The notes under the pieces: model-generated
What the model saw: the letters and a program-made list of their open reading frames with translations, nothing else
Databases searched by the model: none
What the model was told of the DNA's origin: nothing
In this document: positions 50,331 to 59,208 of the stretch, piece by piece
Layout of the letters: every line of letters starts with the position of its first letter
How positions within the stretch are numbered: the stretch's first letter is position 1
Position numbers and translations under genes: made by a program
Assembly (NCBI RefSeq): GCF_001766415.1
Contig: NZ_MKXO01000001.1
Coordinates: forward strand, 868,001-932,000
DNA: 64,000 bases
Direction of reading: 5' to 3'
DNA from: Exiguobacterium aurantiacum
GTDB lineage: Bacteria > Bacillota > Bacilli > Exiguobacteriales > Exiguobacteriaceae

Positions 50331-52256
50331 TTAGTAATCCCCATTTGTAATTGCTTTGTTCCCAATCAGTAGACGCAGTTTGTTTATCTTAACCAACTGT
50401 TCCTTATTTAAGTTGAGTGGCCTGATATATTTCTGGATAATTTCGCTTTCTGTTGAATGTACTAGCCGATGGACATCCCTAGTTATTAGCACTAGGTTGG
50501 AGTAGCTGTCGTCTTTTGTGACATTCCATAACGTCTTATGATGGCAGTCCATTTCAGTCAGAATTAATTCTTCCCCAGTTACCGCACACATACCATTTTG
50601 AGCAATGAAAAGTGAAATTCGATTGTCATTAAACTCTACTGATGCTCGTCCGTTTGCGACTGGGTGTTTCCTAATCCATTGCACTTTCCAGTCCGGGACA
50701 GCTTTTTGTTCCTGATGCATCAATTCCCGTCCTTCTTTGGTGAATTTATTTACACCATTTTTAGGCATTAACGCATTTTTTGTTTTGACAAATCCAATTG
50801 GTATGATGGGATACCCATTAATATATCTGGTCATTTTTGATTTTAAATAAGGCTTAATTCCTTTGTCTTTGATTGGATAGTTAGATGTTTTCTTAAGCGA
50901 AAATTGTTTCAACCTATTACGTTCAACTAACGTCAGTTGGTATTGTATTGGCATCAGACTTTCATTTACCTGTGTTGCGATTTGGTAATAGTTATGAATG
51001 CCAATAACCATACTATTGTAGATCTGAGCGTTTTTGATTAGGTCAGTTCCACTTGGAGCTTTTTGCATAAGTTTGATTTGGTCTTTGAGTTGCTTTTTAA
51101 TCCTCGTTCGTGCTTTTTCTGCTATATGGGACTGACAGACAAACTTTTTACGTCCAAAACGGTCGGTTCCTTTACGTTCCATCTTCAATTCAAACCCAAG
51201 AAATTCACTGCTTTTCTTTTTCAGGTTTGTGATTTGAGATTTCTCTTCGGAAATCGGAAGATTTAGCCGTTCTTCCAACCACATTCTACTAGCCATAAAT
51301 ATTTTATTGGCGTTGGAGCGTGTTGTCGTAAAAATTTTAAAGTCGTCAGCATAGCGTACAATGTACATTTCTTTCAGTTTAGAAGTTTTACGCAATTGCT
51401 CATATCTATATTGATGACTATACAGTCCCGTTTTCTTTACAAGGTGGTCATTAATGTTTCGACATTTCTTACTTTCCCATTGATTCGCAATCCACCAGTC
51501 AAATTCATTTAGGTTGATATTAGCTAATAACGGAGAAAGTATGCCACCTTGCAGGGTTCCCTTTTTCGGATAAACAATTTTACCGTCTGGTAGGACAACT
51601 GGAGCTTTAAGCATCTTCCGAATAATAACGAGTAACTGCTTATCTCGGATGCCCATAGTCCATATTTGTTGCATTAGTTTTGAATGTTTTACTTCATCAA
51701 AGAAACCTTGAAGATCAACATCCACAACATATTGCATTTTGTTATTGTTAATCCGTCCTGCACAAGCAGAAATTGCATTCTCGGCAGATTTGGTTGGTCG
51801 GAAACCGAAACTGTATTTATAGAATTTAGCTTCACATATCGGTTCTAAAACTTGTAAGATACATTGTTGTGCTATTCTATCCCACATAGAAGGTATTCCT
51901 AACGGTCTGATTTTTCCATTAGGTTTTGGAATTTCCACCCGTTTAAATTTTCGAGGATTATAATGTACGAATCGTTTCTTTACAATGGCAATGAACTCGT
52001 TAGTACTCAGTTTTTCGATATCATTGATTGTAACTTTGTCTTCACCTGCCGTAGCACTTCCGTTATTTCGCTTAATATTACGGTAAGCGAGTAGAATGTT
52101 ATCGTCTGAAGTGATAATCGACATTAGATTCGTAAATTGTTTGCTTTCTTTACTTTCTGCAAAAAGCTTATCTAACGTTTCGGTCATTCCATAATATTCA
52201 GCATGGCGTAACCGTGTGTTCTTCATTCTTGGGATTTTCTTATAATTTTCTTTCAA
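50331..52256 (-). CDS. Group II intron-encoded reverse transcriptase/maturase with HNH endonuclease
   Basis: A protein of up to 641 residues that splices its intron and drives retrohoming. RT blocks include IRPLGIPSMWDRIAQQ (116-131), FGFRPTKSAENAI, QGGILSPLLANI (236-247) and the active-site YADD (302-305). A maturase/X region follows (about 390-480, IYNSMVIGIHNYYQIATQ), then a C-terminal HNH-type nuclease (about 555-610; MCAVTGEE ... DCHHKT ... NLVLITRDVHRLVH). All parts look intact, so the element may be mobile. The start is uncertain: TTG 52256, or ATG 52226 or 52187; none has a strong RBS. Confidence 0.92.
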   Translation of the reverse strand: MKENYKKIPRMKNTRLRHAEYYGMTETLDKLFAESKESKQFTNLMSIITSDDNILLAYRNIKRNNGSATAGEDKVTINDIEKLSTNEFIAIVKKRFVHYNPRKFKRVEIPKPNGKIRPLGIPSMWDRIAQQCILQVLEPICEAKFYKYSFGFRPTKSAENAISACAGRINNNKMQYVVDVDLQGFFDEVKHSKLMQQIWTMGIRDKQLLVIIRKMLKAPVVLPDGKIVYPKKGTLQGGILSPLLANINLNEFDWWIANQWESKKCRNINDHLVKKTGLYSHQYRYEQLRKTSKLKEMYIVRYADDFKIFTTTRSNANKIFMASRMWLEERLNLPISEEKSQITNLKKKSSEFLGFELKMERKGTDRFGRKKFVCQSHIAEKARTRIKKQLKDQIKLMQKAPSGTDLIKNAQIYNSMVIGIHNYYQIATQVNESLMPIQYQLTLVERNRLKQFSLKKTSNYPIKDKGIKPYLKSKMTRYINGYPIIPIGFVKTKNALMPKNGVNKFTKEGRELMHQEQKAVPDWKVQWIRKHPVANGRASVEFNDNRISLFIAQNGMCAVTGEELILTEMDCHHKTLWNVTKDDSYSNLVLITRDVHRLVHSTESEIIQKYIRPLNLNKEQLVKINKLRLLIGNKAITNGDY

Positions 52257-52991
52257 GGTTTATCACGCTCCAAACTGGACTCGTGACCTTTTTAGTCATA
52301 CGAGAATCCTTGAGGTGATTGAGTTGAAATAAATAAATATTAATATACATTCGACTAGTGGCTATTGCTCGGCTCTCATTACAAGAACTTCAACGCTCAT
52401 GCCACTACTCTCACTACCGTTAAAGGAAGTTATGGACGAATCCTTTCCTTCCTACCACTTCATCGAGTGTGTACTCTCCATGTCGGTAGCTTTCCACGTT
52501 CCCTTCACTCTATCCATATCTTAACTTAGGTGCTAGCTCTTGCCTGACGTCCTCTCCACCGCCTATAACGGTGCATGGAGCTTTCGAAACCACCATAGGT
52601 ACTCGCCCACGGAACGTACTTGATTCTTTCATCAAGCCCACTCATTTCTGAGTTCTCCACTTACAGACATTTCATTCGCTAGTTCGTCAGTGTTTTACCA
52701 CATTCTCACCATATTAAGCTTTTTACGACTCCCGACCTATCAGTTGTACCAACCACCTCTGGTTAGCTTTCGGTTACTAAAATTAGCACTACGACAACTT
52801 TCAGCCGACTTTACCGAGCTTCACACAATATCCGTATACACATTTGAATATTGCATGTCGGAGTATTAGAGTAGGCACTTCAAGGCGTTACCCTATCATT
52901 TTACCTATCGAGTGAAGAGTTCACGACTCTCTTCCAGTCTTTTGACTTTCAGACAGCGTGCGTAACCTTTTCAGTTACGAACGTGTCGCAC

Positions 52992-53466
52992 GATGGTTAT
53001 GCACAGCAATAAAACACGCTGCCGACAGCTTGAGCGCTTCGCGGAAGACGTCGCGCGGATGAACAATCGACGAATTCAACCCGCCGACGAACAACGTCTT
53101 GCGCGCGATCAATTGATTTTTCGTGTTTAAGTACAAACAGACGAAATGTTCTTGATTAAGTAGCCGGAGCTCATCACGCAGCAGCTCGTACGCGTCCTGC
53201 GGCGACCGGATCGTCGGCATGTCGACTTTCGGCTCCTCGACGTAACGGATGCCGATCGTGAACGCCGCGAGCAACTGCTCGGCTTTCTTCTTCGTCATCC
53301 CTTCAATTTGACAGAGGTCGTGCACGGACGCCTGTGACAGCGCCCGAAGCGTCGGATATACATCTGACAACCGCCGGGCCGTCGCCTGCGGGTCCCCGCC
53401 CCGTCCACCGATTTGAAGCAGTCTGGCAATAGCGGATTCAACACTTCGGTCGAGCACCATAGTCAT
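52992..53466 (-). CDS. radC: radC 5' exon (JAMM/MPN+ domain protein)
   Basis: The first 158 codons of RadC: an N-terminal helix-hairpin-helix part (DLCQIEGMTKKKAEQLLAAF) and the JAMM domain up to FIAVHNH. The motif HNHPSGD is completed by the 3' exon. Unspliced, translation adds RATRS and stops. RadC proteins have a metalloprotease-like fold with unproven function, once tied to repair. The ATG at 53466 has AGGTG upstream; 53460 is an alternative. It follows maf, as in Bacillus. Confidence 0.88.
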
Positions 53467-53489
53467 TCCTTCACCTACTCTCGCATCAT

Positions 53490-54077
53490 TCACAGAAAGC
53501 GCGGCGATACCCCGTGACGCTCGAGCGTCTCGACGAGCGGCCGGAGCGGGAGGCCGACGACGTTATAGTAATCCCCTTCGAGCCGTTCGACGAACAAACC
53601 GCCCGACCCTTGGATCCCGTAGGCACCGGCCTTGTCATACGGCTCCGACGAATCGAGGTAGCCGTCGAGCCAAGACTCCGGGATGTCGATGAACGTGACG
53701 TGCGTCGTCGTGACGAACAAGTCGTGCCGGTCTGGTCCGATGATGCTGACGCCAGTGAGCACTTCATGGGTCGCCCCTGACAAATGCTTGAGCATCCGGC
53801 GTGCATCATCGCGATCGTTCGGTTTCTCTAAAATCGTTCCGTCTAGGACGACGACCGTGTCCGACCCAATCACAATCGCGTCGCGGTTGTCCCGGGCGAC
53901 GTCCATCGCTTTCTCACGGGCGAGACGTCCGACGTACTCGTCCGGATGCTCACGTCCGTCAGTTCCTTCGATAACGTTTGACGGGATCACCTCGTGCAAA
54001 ATGCCGGCTTGTTTCAACAACTCGGTCCGCCGCGGCGACATCGAGGCGAGGATGACACGTTTCTGTGTTGTGTTCAT
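53490..54077 (-). CDS. maf: Maf-type nucleoside triphosphate pyrophosphatase
   Basis: A 195-residue house-cleaning pyrophosphatase (dTTP/UTP type). ILASMSPRRTELLKQAG, VGRLAREKAMDVA, VIGSDTVVVLDG and YDKAGAYGIQGSGGLFVERLEGDYYNVVGLPL are conserved. The ATG at 54077 follows GAAGGAG. It lies before radC, the standard Bacillus order, and after the terminator of the pilus operon. Confidence 0.94.
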   Translation of the reverse strand: MNTTQKRVILASMSPRRTELLKQAGILHEVIPSNVIEGTDGREHPDEYVGRLAREKAMDVARDNRDAIVIGSDTVVVLDGTILEKPNDRDDARRMLKHLSGATHEVLTGVSIIGPDRHDLFVTTTHVTFIDIPESWLDGYLDSSEPYDKAGAYGIQGSGGLFVERLEGDYYNVVGLPLRPLVETLERHGVSPRFL

Positions 54078-54177
54078 TGTATCGACTCCTTCCATACTTT
54101 CGAAACGGGCTTCCTTGCCGTTTCACGCTTCTCTGTTGATTGTAGGCAAAGCGTCACCCGAACACAATCCAAGCCGC

Positions 54178-54216
54178 CAAAAAAAAACGCCCCTTCTTTT
54201 CGAAGGGACGCTCGTT
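54178..54216 (-). terminator. Terminator of the type IV pilus operon
   Basis: Hairpin ACGAGCGTCCCTTC / GAAGGGGCGT with a nine-base T-run on the minus strand, immediately after the PilO-like gene. Confidence 0.9.
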
Positions 54217-54923
54217 TACGGTGTCGTGTAATCGTACACCGGGATATCTTTTCGTGGGAACGTCTGCGTCGGCACGTAGCGGTCCGGGACGAGTTGATCG
54301 AGGTCGGGCCGGTAAAACGCATCGAGTTCGACCGTGAAGTCGAGCGGTGCGGCCGGTTCGGTCGTGTTCGGACCCGTTTCGGCAGGTCCCGTGAACTGGA
54401 CGGTCCGCAAAATGTGGATCCGGTTCATCGACTCGACCGACTCGAGGAAGAGGACGAGCGCCTCATACGTCTCCGCTTGGAGCGACACCGTCGAGCGGAC
54501 GGACGAGGCGTTGACCGGTGTGATCTCGACCGGTTCAGCCGGTTCGGCCGTCTCGCTCACATCGTTCGGTTCCGGTTCGGTGATCGGTTCCGGCACTTCC
54601 GATTCGGCGATGAGTCCGTCCGCGAAAGCGATGCTCGTCACGCGCACGTCAGACAGCTGGCTCGCTTGCGATAACGTCTCGACGACCGTATCGAGCGCTG
54701 GCTCCGTCGGGACACGTGTCTGCAAGCGCTGCGAATCGGCGACGTCGACGACTTCGCCTTCTTGGCGCAACAGTTCGAGCTTCGTCTGTTCGAGTGACAG
54801 CTCGCGCTCGAGCGCCTTCAATTCACCTTGGTTGATAAAGTACTGGTAGCCGAAGTACGACGGGACGGCAATGGCTGCGAACAAACAAATTGTAAAGATC
54901 AAATAAATCGTTGAACGTTTCAT
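54216..54923 (-). CDS. PilO-like type IV pilus assembly protein
   Basis: A 235-residue bitopic protein: TM at residues 7-26, a coiled coil (31-58), an acidic proline-rich linker (about 105-135) and a C-terminal alpha/beta domain (YEALVLFLESVESMNRIHILRTVQFTG) like PilO. PilO pairs with PilN in the membrane alignment complex between PilM and the pore region; in a Gram-positive cell only the inner part is needed. It overlaps the PilM-PilN gene by four bases and is last in the operon. Confidence 0.78.
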   Translation of the reverse strand: MKRSTIYLIFTICLFAAIAVPSYFGYQYFINQGELKALERELSLEQTKLELLRQEGEVVDVADSQRLQTRVPTEPALDTVVETLSQASQLSDVRVTSIAFADGLIAESEVPEPITEPEPNDVSETAEPAEPVEITPVNASSVRSTVSLQAETYEALVLFLESVESMNRIHILRTVQFTGPAETGPNTTEPAAPLDFTVELDAFYRPDLDQLVPDRYVPTQTFPRKDIPVYDYTTP

Positions 54924-56521
54924 TCGCTCACCACCTCCTCATCTTCCTCGGGTTGTTCCGTCTCGCTTTCAGGCGTCTCAGGTTCGGCATCGATGAACGT
55001 GAACGTAAACTCTCCGATATAGCGTGGGAGCGGTTCATCTGACGCATTGAGAACCGATGTCCCCGTATCAGTTTCCGTGTCTTGATCCGTCTCTGCTTTC
55101 GTCTCGGTCGTCACGCCGAGCAGTTTGACATTATCGAATCGCGGATCGTTCAACAGCGCTCGTTGGAACGCGTTCAAGTCAGGTAACGTCTCAAACTGGG
55201 TCCGGACGCTCATGAGCGAACCGTCGGCGTAGTTATACGTCAAGACGTAACCTGTCGGCGGCAGCTGTTCGGTCAGCGCACGGAGCGCCGGGACCGCCTG
55301 CTTCTCTTCAGTCGTCAGCGCGGTCACCGTCTGCTCGAGCGAGATGACTTGTTGACCTTTCGAGTTCACTTGCTCGGTCTGGTAGATGCGGACGAGCTGT
55401 AACTGTTCGTTGACTTGTGCTTTGTCCTGTTCGATTCCGTTCACTTCGTAATAAAGATAGCCGGTCAGTCCGCCGCCGATCAATAAAGCGGCCAGACTCG
55501 CGACGATCGGCCAACGCAGCGTCACGTCGGTCGCGTTGATGAAGTTGGCGTCATGGTCGCGGTCGAGCGTCGCCATCCCGAGAAGCGGCAACATCTGATG
55601 TGTCAGCGGCGTCGCGTGCGACAACGGCAACGGGTCATCAATCCGTTTGATCGGGACCATCGATTCCAGTTCGATCGTCCGGACGAGGTCATCGAGTTCA
55701 GGGACCGTCCCGGAGATGATCAGTTCGTCGATTGGCCGTCCGTCCGTACGGAGCGAGTAACGGTAGAAATCGAGGAAACGGGCGAGTTCATTCAACCATT
55801 CATCGGTCCGATTCGCTAACGCCTCGTTTGAGCCGTTGAACGTATATGTAACGATGCCGTCTGTCGTGTCGGCACGATACGATAAGTCATTCTCGATGGC
55901 ACGGATGAAGCGGACCTGCCCTTCCTCGAGGACGAGTAGTTGGTGCGCGAACGGTGTCACGTGCCACAATAGCGTTGACTTGAGCGGGTCGAGCGTCTCG
56001 AGTCGAGACACCCCGTTCGCGATCGCGATCGGACGCGGGACAATTTTTTTCAAGGCGAAGCCGCGTTTCTTCATGTAGGCGCGGATCGCTTTCGTCAAAT
56101 CGACCGAGACGGCGTGCAACATGACCTCGGTCTTCATGTCCGTCTCGCCGAGCACTTCGTAGTCGAAGGCGACGTCGTCGAACGGCAGGATGATCGAGCT
56201 GCCGATTTCCATGAACAAGTAGCCACGGATCTCGTCTTTCGGGATATTCGATGGAATCTCGACTTTGCGGGACAGCACTTCCGTCTCCGCCATATCGACG
56301 GCACAGACCATCCCTTTTCTTACTTTTATTTTACGGCACAACTCGTCAAAGGCGAGTCCGAACGCGTTCTCGTCTTGAATCAAACCTTCCGCATAGGCAC
56401 CTTTCGCCAATTGGACGGAAGCGCTTCGTTTAAAGACGCCTTGTTTAATCACGGCCCCGTGGATGCTGAGCGCATCGAACGAGAAGTACGCGACCGTTCC
56501 TTTTTCTATAGCCCGGCTCAT
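54920..56521 (-). CDS. PilM-PilN fusion protein, type IV pilus assembly
   Basis: A 533-residue protein. Residues 1-315 look like the actin-like PilM fold (VCAVDMAETEVLSRKVEIPSNIPKDEIRGYLFMEIGSSIILPFDDVAFDYEVLG is typical). A joining segment INATDVTLRW, like the PilN N-terminus that PilM binds, leads to one membrane helix (337-358), a coiled coil and a PilN-like extracellular domain. The two usually separate proteins are thus one chain. The tail is very acidic. It follows the prepilin peptidase gene by 12 bases. Confidence 0.82.
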   Translation of the reverse strand: MSRAIEKGTVAYFSFDALSIHGAVIKQGVFKRSASVQLAKGAYAEGLIQDENAFGLAFDELCRKIKVRKGMVCAVDMAETEVLSRKVEIPSNIPKDEIRGYLFMEIGSSIILPFDDVAFDYEVLGETDMKTEVMLHAVSVDLTKAIRAYMKKRGFALKKIVPRPIAIANGVSRLETLDPLKSTLLWHVTPFAHQLLVLEEGQVRFIRAIENDLSYRADTTDGIVTYTFNGSNEALANRTDEWLNELARFLDFYRYSLRTDGRPIDELIISGTVPELDDLVRTIELESMVPIKRIDDPLPLSHATPLTHQMLPLLGMATLDRDHDANFINATDVTLRWPIVASLAALLIGGGLTGYLYYEVNGIEQDKAQVNEQLQLVRIYQTEQVNSKGQQVISLEQTVTALTTEEKQAVPALRALTEQLPPTGYVLTYNYADGSLMSVRTQFETLPDLNAFQRALLNDPRFDNVKLLGVTTETKAETDQDTETDTGTSVLNASDEPLPRYIGEFTFTFIDAEPETPESETEQPEEDEEVVSE

Positions 56522-56533
56522 GCTTGTTTCCCC

Positions 56534-57286
56534 CTACATCAAATCAAAATACCAATCAAAAAAACGTTCGCTGAACCAAAACGTCAGCATCGTACCGAGT
56601 GCGATCGACGGGACGAACGGGATCGGTTGCTTGCGGCCGATCTGTTTCAGTCCGATGAGCAACAGTCCGACGACTGCTCCGATCAAGCTCGCTAAAAACA
56701 ATGCGACCAATACGTCACGTGGTCCGAGCACGAGCCCGATCACTGTAAATAGTTTGACATCGCCGGCCCCAAGTCCCCCTTTTGAGACGAAAAAAACGGT
56801 GGCGAGGACAGAAAATCCGAGCGCGGCCCCGGCGAGCGGGCTCCACCATGTGGCTCCGGACGCGTAAGCGAGGATGAGCAGCAGTGGTGCCGCAAATAGA
56901 AGAATCACGTTCGGCACGAGCATCGTCGACAAATCAGACATCGCCAGTGCGAGCAGCGTCGATAAGAAGACGAACGCGAGCAACGTCGTCCCGGAGAATC
57001 CGTACAGCCAAAAGCTATAGCCGTAACCGACCGCCCCGAGCAGTTCGAACAGCGGATACGTCGGCGCGATCCGTCCGCCACAGCCGCGGCACTTGCCGCG
57101 TAACAATATGTAACCGAACACCGGGATGAGTTCCCAGGCAGACAAGACGTGTCCGCACGACGGACAATGCGACCGCGGCGTCACGATCGACTGCTTGCGT
57201 GGCACGCGGAGCCCGACGACGTTTGTGAACGAGGTGATGATCATCCCGAGCACGATGCTGTAAATGAGTCCAATGAGGTCAAGCAA
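56534..57286 (-). CDS. Prepilin leader peptidase / N-methyltransferase (PilD/ComC)
   Basis: A 250-residue membrane protease that cuts and methylates prepilins. The N-terminal methyltransferase part has two zinc-binding pairs (CPSCGHVLSAWELIPVFGY and CRGCGGRI). The A24 aspartyl protease sites are in MSDLSTMLVPN and the GLGAGDVK motif. Seven or eight helices. It lies after the pilin gene, whose terminator stands between them, so it may be read by read-through. Confidence 0.93.
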   Translation of the reverse strand: MLDLIGLIYSIVLGMIITSFTNVVGLRVPRKQSIVTPRSHCPSCGHVLSAWELIPVFGYILLRGKCRGCGGRIAPTYPLFELLGAVGYGYSFWLYGFSGTTLLAFVFLSTLLALAMSDLSTMLVPNVILLFAAPLLLILAYASGATWWSPLAGAALGFSVLATVFFVSKGGLGAGDVKLFTVIGLVLGPRDVLVALFLASLIGAVVGLLLIGLKQIGRKQPIPFVPSIALGTMLTFWFSERFFDWYFDLM

Positions 57287-57324
57287 AATTGGTCACTTCC
57301 TTACTTGTAAGTATATGCCAAAAA

Positions 57325-57372
57325 TAGAAAACCGGCTAGGCTGAGCGAGAGCCCAGCGCCAGCCGGAGGGAT
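57325..57372 (-). terminator. Terminator after the pilin gene
   Basis: Hairpin CCGGCTGGCGCTGGGCT / AGCCTAGCCGG with TTTT on the minus strand. It probably sets high pilin output against lower levels of the downstream genes. Confidence 0.75.
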
Positions 57373-57375
57373 ATA

Positions 57376-57846
57376 TTATTTATTTTCTACTGACTCTTTT
57401 GAAAGAGCACTCTCAGCTACTGCAGCATCTTTTCCAATTACTTTCTTTGACCCCTCTAGCTCTACTGTATAAGTAAATTTCCCAGTTAAATCTGGTTTTA
57501 CATTTACAATCGCTTTCGTATAAGTAGTATCACTATATGGATCTTTGAGTGAACTCATATAAGAAGTTGCATCGACTCCAGGAGTCCCGCCTTTAAAGTT
57601 TAGTTGAGTATCTGCCTGAACAGGATTTGAGGCTGTATACAATTTCGCTGCACTTACCATCTGTTTTGCGTCAGAAACCATCGCGTCTTTACGCGAGTTC
57701 TCGATAATCCCACCGATCGCGACAACGGCGATGGCTGCGATAATTCCTAAAATAACGACGACGACGAGTAACTCGACGAGTGTGAGTCCGCGCTCATCTT
57801 TCAATTGTTTCGCATCTTGCCAAATCATTTTCATTTTTTCTAACAT
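57376..57846 (-). CDS. Type IV major pilin (class III signal)
   Basis: A 156-residue prepilin. A 20-residue leader ends in KDERG, cut before LTLVELLVVVVILGIIAAIA (Glu at +5 of the mature protein). The hydrophobic helix runs to about residue 50 and a globular domain of about 100 residues follows. It has its own promoter and terminator within the pilus operon, as expected for the main subunit. The 3' two-thirds of the gene are markedly more AT-rich than the 5' part and neighbours, pointing to exchange of the exposed domain. Confidence 0.92.
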   Translation of the reverse strand: MLEKMKMIWQDAKQLKDERGLTLVELLVVVVILGIIAAIAVVAIGGIIENSRKDAMVSDAKQMVSAAKLYTASNPVQADTQLNFKGGTPGVDATSYMSSLKDPYSDTTYTKAIVNVKPDLTGKFTYTVELEGSKKVIGKDAAVAESALSKESVENK

Positions 57847-57928
57847 GACTGATTCTCCCCTTTTGTGTGTTTTGCTGTATTTTGTGCTGGATTCATTACC
57901 GTAGTACTAAAACAAGTAGTACAATTTT

Positions 57929-57957
57929 ACTATACATTCAAAATATGGAGTTGAAAA
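57929..57957 (-). promoter_or_regulatory. Pilin gene promoter
   Basis: TTTTCA (57952-57957), 17-base spacer and TATAGT (57929-57934) on the minus strand, about 83 bases before the pilin start. The 140-base gap between pilC and the pilin gene holds nothing else clear. Confidence 0.65.
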
Positions 57958-57986
57958 GTAGTTTATATGCATAAACTAAGAATTTT

Positions 57987-59204
57987 CTACTGATTTTGGA
58001 TGTCGCCATAAATTTGGAACATCGGGACGACGATGGCGATGACGATGACCCCGACGATACTGGCCAACACGACGATCAACAGCGGTTCGATGATCGACTT
58101 CAACCGGTCTGTCGTCGTCTCGACCTCGGTCTCATAAAACTCGGCGACTTCGTTCAACATCGAATCTAAATCGCCGCTCTCCTCGCCGACGGCAATCATT
58201 TGTGTCATGAGCGGCGGGAAGTTCGGGTTCCGTTCTAGCGGTTCATGGAGCGGGATCCCTTGCGCCATCATATTGCGCGCCTGTCCGAGCCCTTTACGGA
58301 TAACCCGGTTCGAGACGATCTTCTCCGTGATCTCGATCGCTGACAAGATCGGCACGGCCGCTTGCAGTAAGACGGCCAAACTTCGCGTCAAGAGCGCGAT
58401 CTGGGACTTTAGGACGATCGGTCCGAAAATCGGCATCTTCAGCAACAACCCGTCGATCAAGAACCGCTCTTTGTCGCGCTTTAACATCCACGAGAACAGG
58501 AGGACGCCGAGCAGCGCGCCACCGAACAATAACCACCAATAGGCGGCGACGAAGTCCGAGACGGCGACGACGATCCGGGTGATGAGCGGGAGCTCACCGC
58601 CGAGCTGTCCGAAGATGCTCGCGAACGTCGGGACGACGTTCACCATCAGGAAAGCGACGACGCCGATCGCGACAATCGAGACGACGAGCGGATACGTGAG
58701 TGCCGAGATGACTTTACGTTTAATATCGTACTGTTTCTGAAGTTGCAGCCCGATTTGGTCGAGTGCTTCTTCTAAGTTACCGCTCGCCTCACCCGCGAGC
58801 GCCATCGAGCTAAAGAAGTTCGAGAACACGCGCGGATGTTTTTTGATCGCTTCCGAGAAGGCGATCCCTTCTCGAAGGTCGTCCTCGACTTGGCTGAGCG
58901 TCTTCTTCAACAGCTTCGACTCCGTCTGGACGCGCAAAATCGACGTCGCCCGGACGATCGGGACGCCGGCTCGGATGAGCGTGGCGAACTGGCGGACATA
59001 CATGATCAAATGTTCGATCTTGACGCGTTCCGGCAATAAGTTGACTTCCGTGTTCAGTCCGGTCGACTCGAGTTCGGACAAGTCAGTGACGAGAATCGAC
59101 TCTTGCCGAAGTTTATCTTTGGCTTCCCGGAGCGACACGGCGGTGATCCGCCCTTTCTTGCGCTTCCCGTTCAGCAGTTTTCCTTCGTATTGAAAGATGG
59201 CCAT
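57987..59204 (-). CDS. pilC: Type IV pilus inner-membrane platform protein PilC
   Basis: A 405-residue GspF/PilC-family protein with two repeated T2SSF domains (about 68-190 and 270-395), three membrane helices (about 170-190, 220-240, 375-395), and the segments LATLIRAGVPIVRATSIL and MTQMIAVGEESGDLDSML. It forms the platform turned by PilB and PilT. It follows pilT by four bases. Confidence 0.93.
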   Translation of the reverse strand: MAIFQYEGKLLNGKRKKGRITAVSLREAKDKLRQESILVTDLSELESTGLNTEVNLLPERVKIEHLIMYVRQFATLIRAGVPIVRATSILRVQTESKLLKKTLSQVEDDLREGIAFSEAIKKHPRVFSNFFSSMALAGEASGNLEEALDQIGLQLQKQYDIKRKVISALTYPLVVSIVAIGVVAFLMVNVVPTFASIFGQLGGELPLITRIVVAVSDFVAAYWWLLFGGALLGVLLFSWMLKRDKERFLIDGLLLKMPIFGPIVLKSQIALLTRSLAVLLQAAVPILSAIEITEKIVSNRVIRKGLGQARNMMAQGIPLHEPLERNPNFPPLMTQMIAVGEESGDLDSMLNEVAEFYETEVETTTDRLKSIIEPLLIVVLASIVGVIVIAIVVPMFQIYGDIQNQ

Positions 59205-59208
59205 AGTC

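Larger units (their letters stand above)
50200..52991 (-). mobile_element. Group II intron inserted in radC
   Basis: A 2,792-base retroelement on the radC sense strand. Its 5' end reads GTGCGAC, the group II consensus; its 3' end is CGCTAT (AY). A 34-base domain V with GAAA loop lies at 50249-50282, domain VI follows, and domain IV holds a reverse transcriptase gene. The 730 bases at 52257-52990 carry no gene and form the intron RNA domains I-III. A candidate EBS1, GGTGGTT on the minus strand (52588-52594), can pair with the last seven exon bases AACCATC with one G-U pair. The element is AT-rich compared with its host. Confidence 0.95.

Noticed and set aside
52257-52990. Search for a second gene in the 5' part of the intron
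   Set aside because: No open frame with a binding site; the stretch is rich in inverted repeats as expected for intron RNA domains I-III.
50045-53466. radC as a broken pseudogene
   Set aside because: The two parts join in frame exactly at the group II intron ends and all key residues are kept, so a spliced functional gene is the better reading.
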